Below are positions 5,786-7,137 of a DNA stretch of 7,137 nucleotides, in pieces. The notes under the pieces were generated by a model. That model made no database searches, had not been told where the DNA came from, and saw only the letters and a program-made list of their open reading frames with translations. A program made the translations under genes and the position numbers. Within the stretch, counting starts at the first letter, position 1. Each line of letters begins with the position of its first letter. This DNA comes from Actinomycetota bacterium (GTDB lineage Bacteria > Actinomycetota > Actinomycetes > Actinomycetales > Microbacteriaceae). The stretch lies in contig RHAS01000038.1 of the NCBI GenBank assembly GCA_010028615.1, forward strand, positions 1-7,137, given 5' to 3'.

Positions 5786-7137
5786 CTAGTTCTGATATTT
5801 TGCTGTCAGGATTAGTTGATTGCTAGTAGTTCCACCGGTTGCAGTCATCAGCTTGTAACTAATACTCTTTTTGCTTAGCGCAGCTTTGATGCTAGCTAGC
5901 CGCTTGCTAGTTAGTGATTTTGAGATTGAAGCGGGGCTAGTTACTGTCAACTCAATGTTTTTAGCATCGGTAAGTTTGTTCAATAAGGCCTGGTAGTAGG
6001 AATTACCTGCTGAGCTTGGTGTTGCCGAGCCAGAAGCAAATTTCACTGCTACCTTGCTGGTTCTTTGGCTTAGAACATAGAACTCAAAAGTGTAGCTCTT
6101 GCTGTGTTTTCCATCGGCTGACAGAACCTGAACCGTCACCTCATTAGAGCCGGGGACCAGACTTTTATAGACGGGCACACTTCGTGCAGTTATTTGTCTC
6201 GGTGACAGGCTAACCGTCACGTTTCTAGTACCGGGGGATAGGTAGATTAGATCCCTCGGTTCAAACTTTAGGGCATTGACCTGCACCATTTTGATTGTTG
6301 TGTCCCAAGGAATCACCAACTGATTCAGTTCATACTTGCGATAGTTTTCTATGTCGATTGCTCCCTGTTGCGCAGAATTGGCACCAGCAATAGATCCCCA
6401 AGGGTCCGCGCCGATGGCCTTAACTATGGCGTTGGCAACAGCACTGGCGCTATATGCGAGATTTAGATTCTGAACAGTTGCGGCCACCTTGGCTAGCGAC
6501 TGGTAATACATCTCGGTGCAAGAAGTTGAGCCCATGCACTTATTAGGCAATAGCGTCGGGTAACTAAAATAATCCGGTGCGCCACCCCAAGTCTGGTCAA
6601 CTCCCCATGACAGCATGAGCGCTTGACCGTTTTCATCAAAATTCACAAAGTAGTTATTTCGATTTAGCAGATACCCATCCCAATGGCTTGAGTAAAGCTC
6701 GACCGCCCACTGTTTAGTCAGTAATTCCATGTCGGTGGCTTGAGAGATCTCTTCCCACCATTGTTCACCCGAAAGGGAGTTGATGTTCAAAAAGTATGAG
6801 AGGTCCTCGCGATTTGCTTCGGTACCGGCTTCTAACGTGAAGGCCCACTCATTACCTGGATACATATCCGGGAAATTAGGAAGGCTTCCTTTGTAGATTC
6901 TTTCAGAACCGATTCCCCAGCGGGCTAACATGCGCTTATCTACTGTTTCAACATTTAGGTGCAAACCGTAGTTAATTCCGTTTAGAAATACGTTGGCATA
7001 ACCAGTTCGAGGAGCAGGTAGTCCAACCGATCGCATTAGCCTATAGGTCATGAACTCGTGGATGTAACTTGGGTCTTGGACCATGTTATTCAAAGTTAGT
7101 TTGGTCACGCCAAATAGCGTTTGACCTTTGACAAAGG
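5786..7137 (-). CDS. CotH-kinase-family protein with cadherin-like and OmpA-like C-terminal domains, 5'-partial
   Basis: The frame is open through the right edge (…F-V-K-G-Q-T-L-F-G-V-T-K-L-T-L-N-N). The GTG at 7108 is therefore internal and the N-terminus is missing; about 449 residues are visible. CotH-family hallmarks follow in order: K-L-T-L-N-N-M-x-Q-D-P-S-Y (about 7102-7066), N-G-I-N-Y-G-L-H-L-N-V-E-T-V-D (about 6982-6935), H-W-D-G-Y-L-L-N-R-N-N-Y-F (about 6685-6647) and W-G-V-D-Q-T-W-G (about 6607-6584). In characterised CotH proteins the aspartates of the last two motifs are needed for ATP/metal-dependent protein phosphorylation; both are present (6679-6677 and 6598-6596). After the kinase-like part come one cadherin-like unit and an OmpA-like domain. 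Two cysteines lie six residues apart (C-M-G-S-T-S-C) and might form a disulfide. Export is inferred from the domains, as the N-terminus is not visible. It ends in TAG, 49 bases from the convergent gene. Substrate unknown. Confidence 0.87.
   Translation of the reverse strand, partial: FVKGQTLFGVTKLTLNNMVQDPSYIHEFMTYRLMRSVGLPAPRTGYANVFLNGINYGLHLNVETVDKRMLARWGIGSERIYKGSLPNFPDMYPGNEWAFTLEAGTEANREDLSYFLNINSLSGEQWWEEISQATDMELLTKQWAVELYSSHWDGYLLNRNNYFVNFDENGQALMLSWGVDQTWGGAPDYFSYPTLLPNKCMGSTSCTEMYYQSLAKVAATVQNLNLAYSASAVANAIVKAIGADPWGSIAGANSAQQGAIDIENYRKYELNQLVIPWDTTIKMVQVNALKFEPRDLIYLSPGTRNVTVSLSPRQITARSVPVYKSLVPGSNEVTVQVLSADGKHSKSYTFEFYVLSQRTSKVAVKFASGSATPSSAGNSYYQALLNKLTDAKNIELTVTSPASISKSLTSKRLASIKAALSKKSISYKLMTATGGTTSNQLILTAKYQN
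5789..6055 (-). other. Degenerate OmpA-like C-terminal domain (CotH-family protein)
   Basis: The last 89 residues start K-V-A-V-K-F-A-S-G-S-A and contain A-G-N-S-Y-Y-Q-A-L-L-N-K-L-T, I-E-L-T-V-T, then L-T-S-K-R-L-A-S-I-K-A-A-L and final strands L-I-L-T-A-K-Y. This matches the C-terminal domain of the convergent gene in element order and in the shared V-A-V, A-G-N-(S/T), K-L-T-x-x-K and V-T/I-T pieces. It is also basic (about 12 Lys/Arg against 2 acidic). As in that domain, the arginine of the L-S-x-x-R-A-like motif is present and the T-D aspartate is not. Confidence 0.55.
6068..6295 (-). other. Single cadherin-like unit in the CotH-family protein
   Basis: Between the kinase-like part and the last domain the protein shows L-S-P-G-T-R-N-V-T-V-S-L, then L-V-P-G-S-N-E-V-T-V-Q-V-L-S-A-D-G and S-Y-T-F-E-F-Y-V. 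This is the same order as the middle and last strands of the units on the + strand (P-A-G-T-x-x-V, P-G-x-N-x-V-T-V-x-V-x-A-x-D-G, Y-T). The unit links this gene to the same protein family environment. Confidence 0.75.

Noticed and set aside
5889..5904. Short palindromic GCTAGCTAGC stretch
   Set aside because: It lies inside the OmpA-like coding region of the CotH-family gene, is short, and is explained by codons for Ala/Ser/Leu. There is no sign of a regulatory site.

Overview
The window reads as part of a bacterial cell-surface or secreted-protein locus. Coding density is near complete and base composition looks intermediate (roughly 45-50 % GC by eye, not computed). It holds two large repeat-protein genes on the + strand and one convergent gene on the - strand. 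No rRNA, tRNA, CRISPR array, transposase or phage gene is visible. Taxonomy is uncertain. A Sec signal peptide, arrays of cadherin-like beta-sandwich domains, a CotH-family protein and no visible LPXTG motif or C-terminal membrane anchor would fit an aquatic actinobacterium of moderate GC, but no taxonomic marker is present.

Layout. Positions 1-2425 (+) are the 3' part of a gene whose visible product is almost entirely a string of about 80-residue cadherin-like beta-sandwich units. It is open at the left edge. Its TAA stop overlaps an ATG (TAATG at 2423-2427). The second + gene (most likely start 2455, alternatives 2425 and 2461, end 5736) encodes a signal peptide, eleven related units and a basic C-terminal domain that looks like a degenerate OmpA-like fold. 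A clean hairpin plus T-run (5752-5783) ends this transcript. Convergent to it, 5786-7137 (-) encodes the C-terminal part of a CotH-kinase-family protein that continues past the right edge. It carries one cadherin-like unit and a second, related OmpA-like C-terminal domain.

How they may work together. The shared cadherin-like units and the shared C-terminal domain suggest that all three proteins act in the same extracytoplasmic compartment. The two + strand proteins look like long fibrous or adhesive proteins and are probably co-transcribed. The CotH protein could modify surface proteins, possibly these Ser/Thr-rich arrays, but this is inference only.

Most worth checking. The first 99 bases are repeated exactly at 616-714. 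The internal copy starts exactly where a beta-sandwich unit has lost its middle (about 39 residues). Because the window edge and the repeat edge coincide, an assembly chimera must be excluded before the truncated unit is treated as biology. The shared, basic, OmpA-like C-terminal domain in two convergent genes is the most interesting biological signal.
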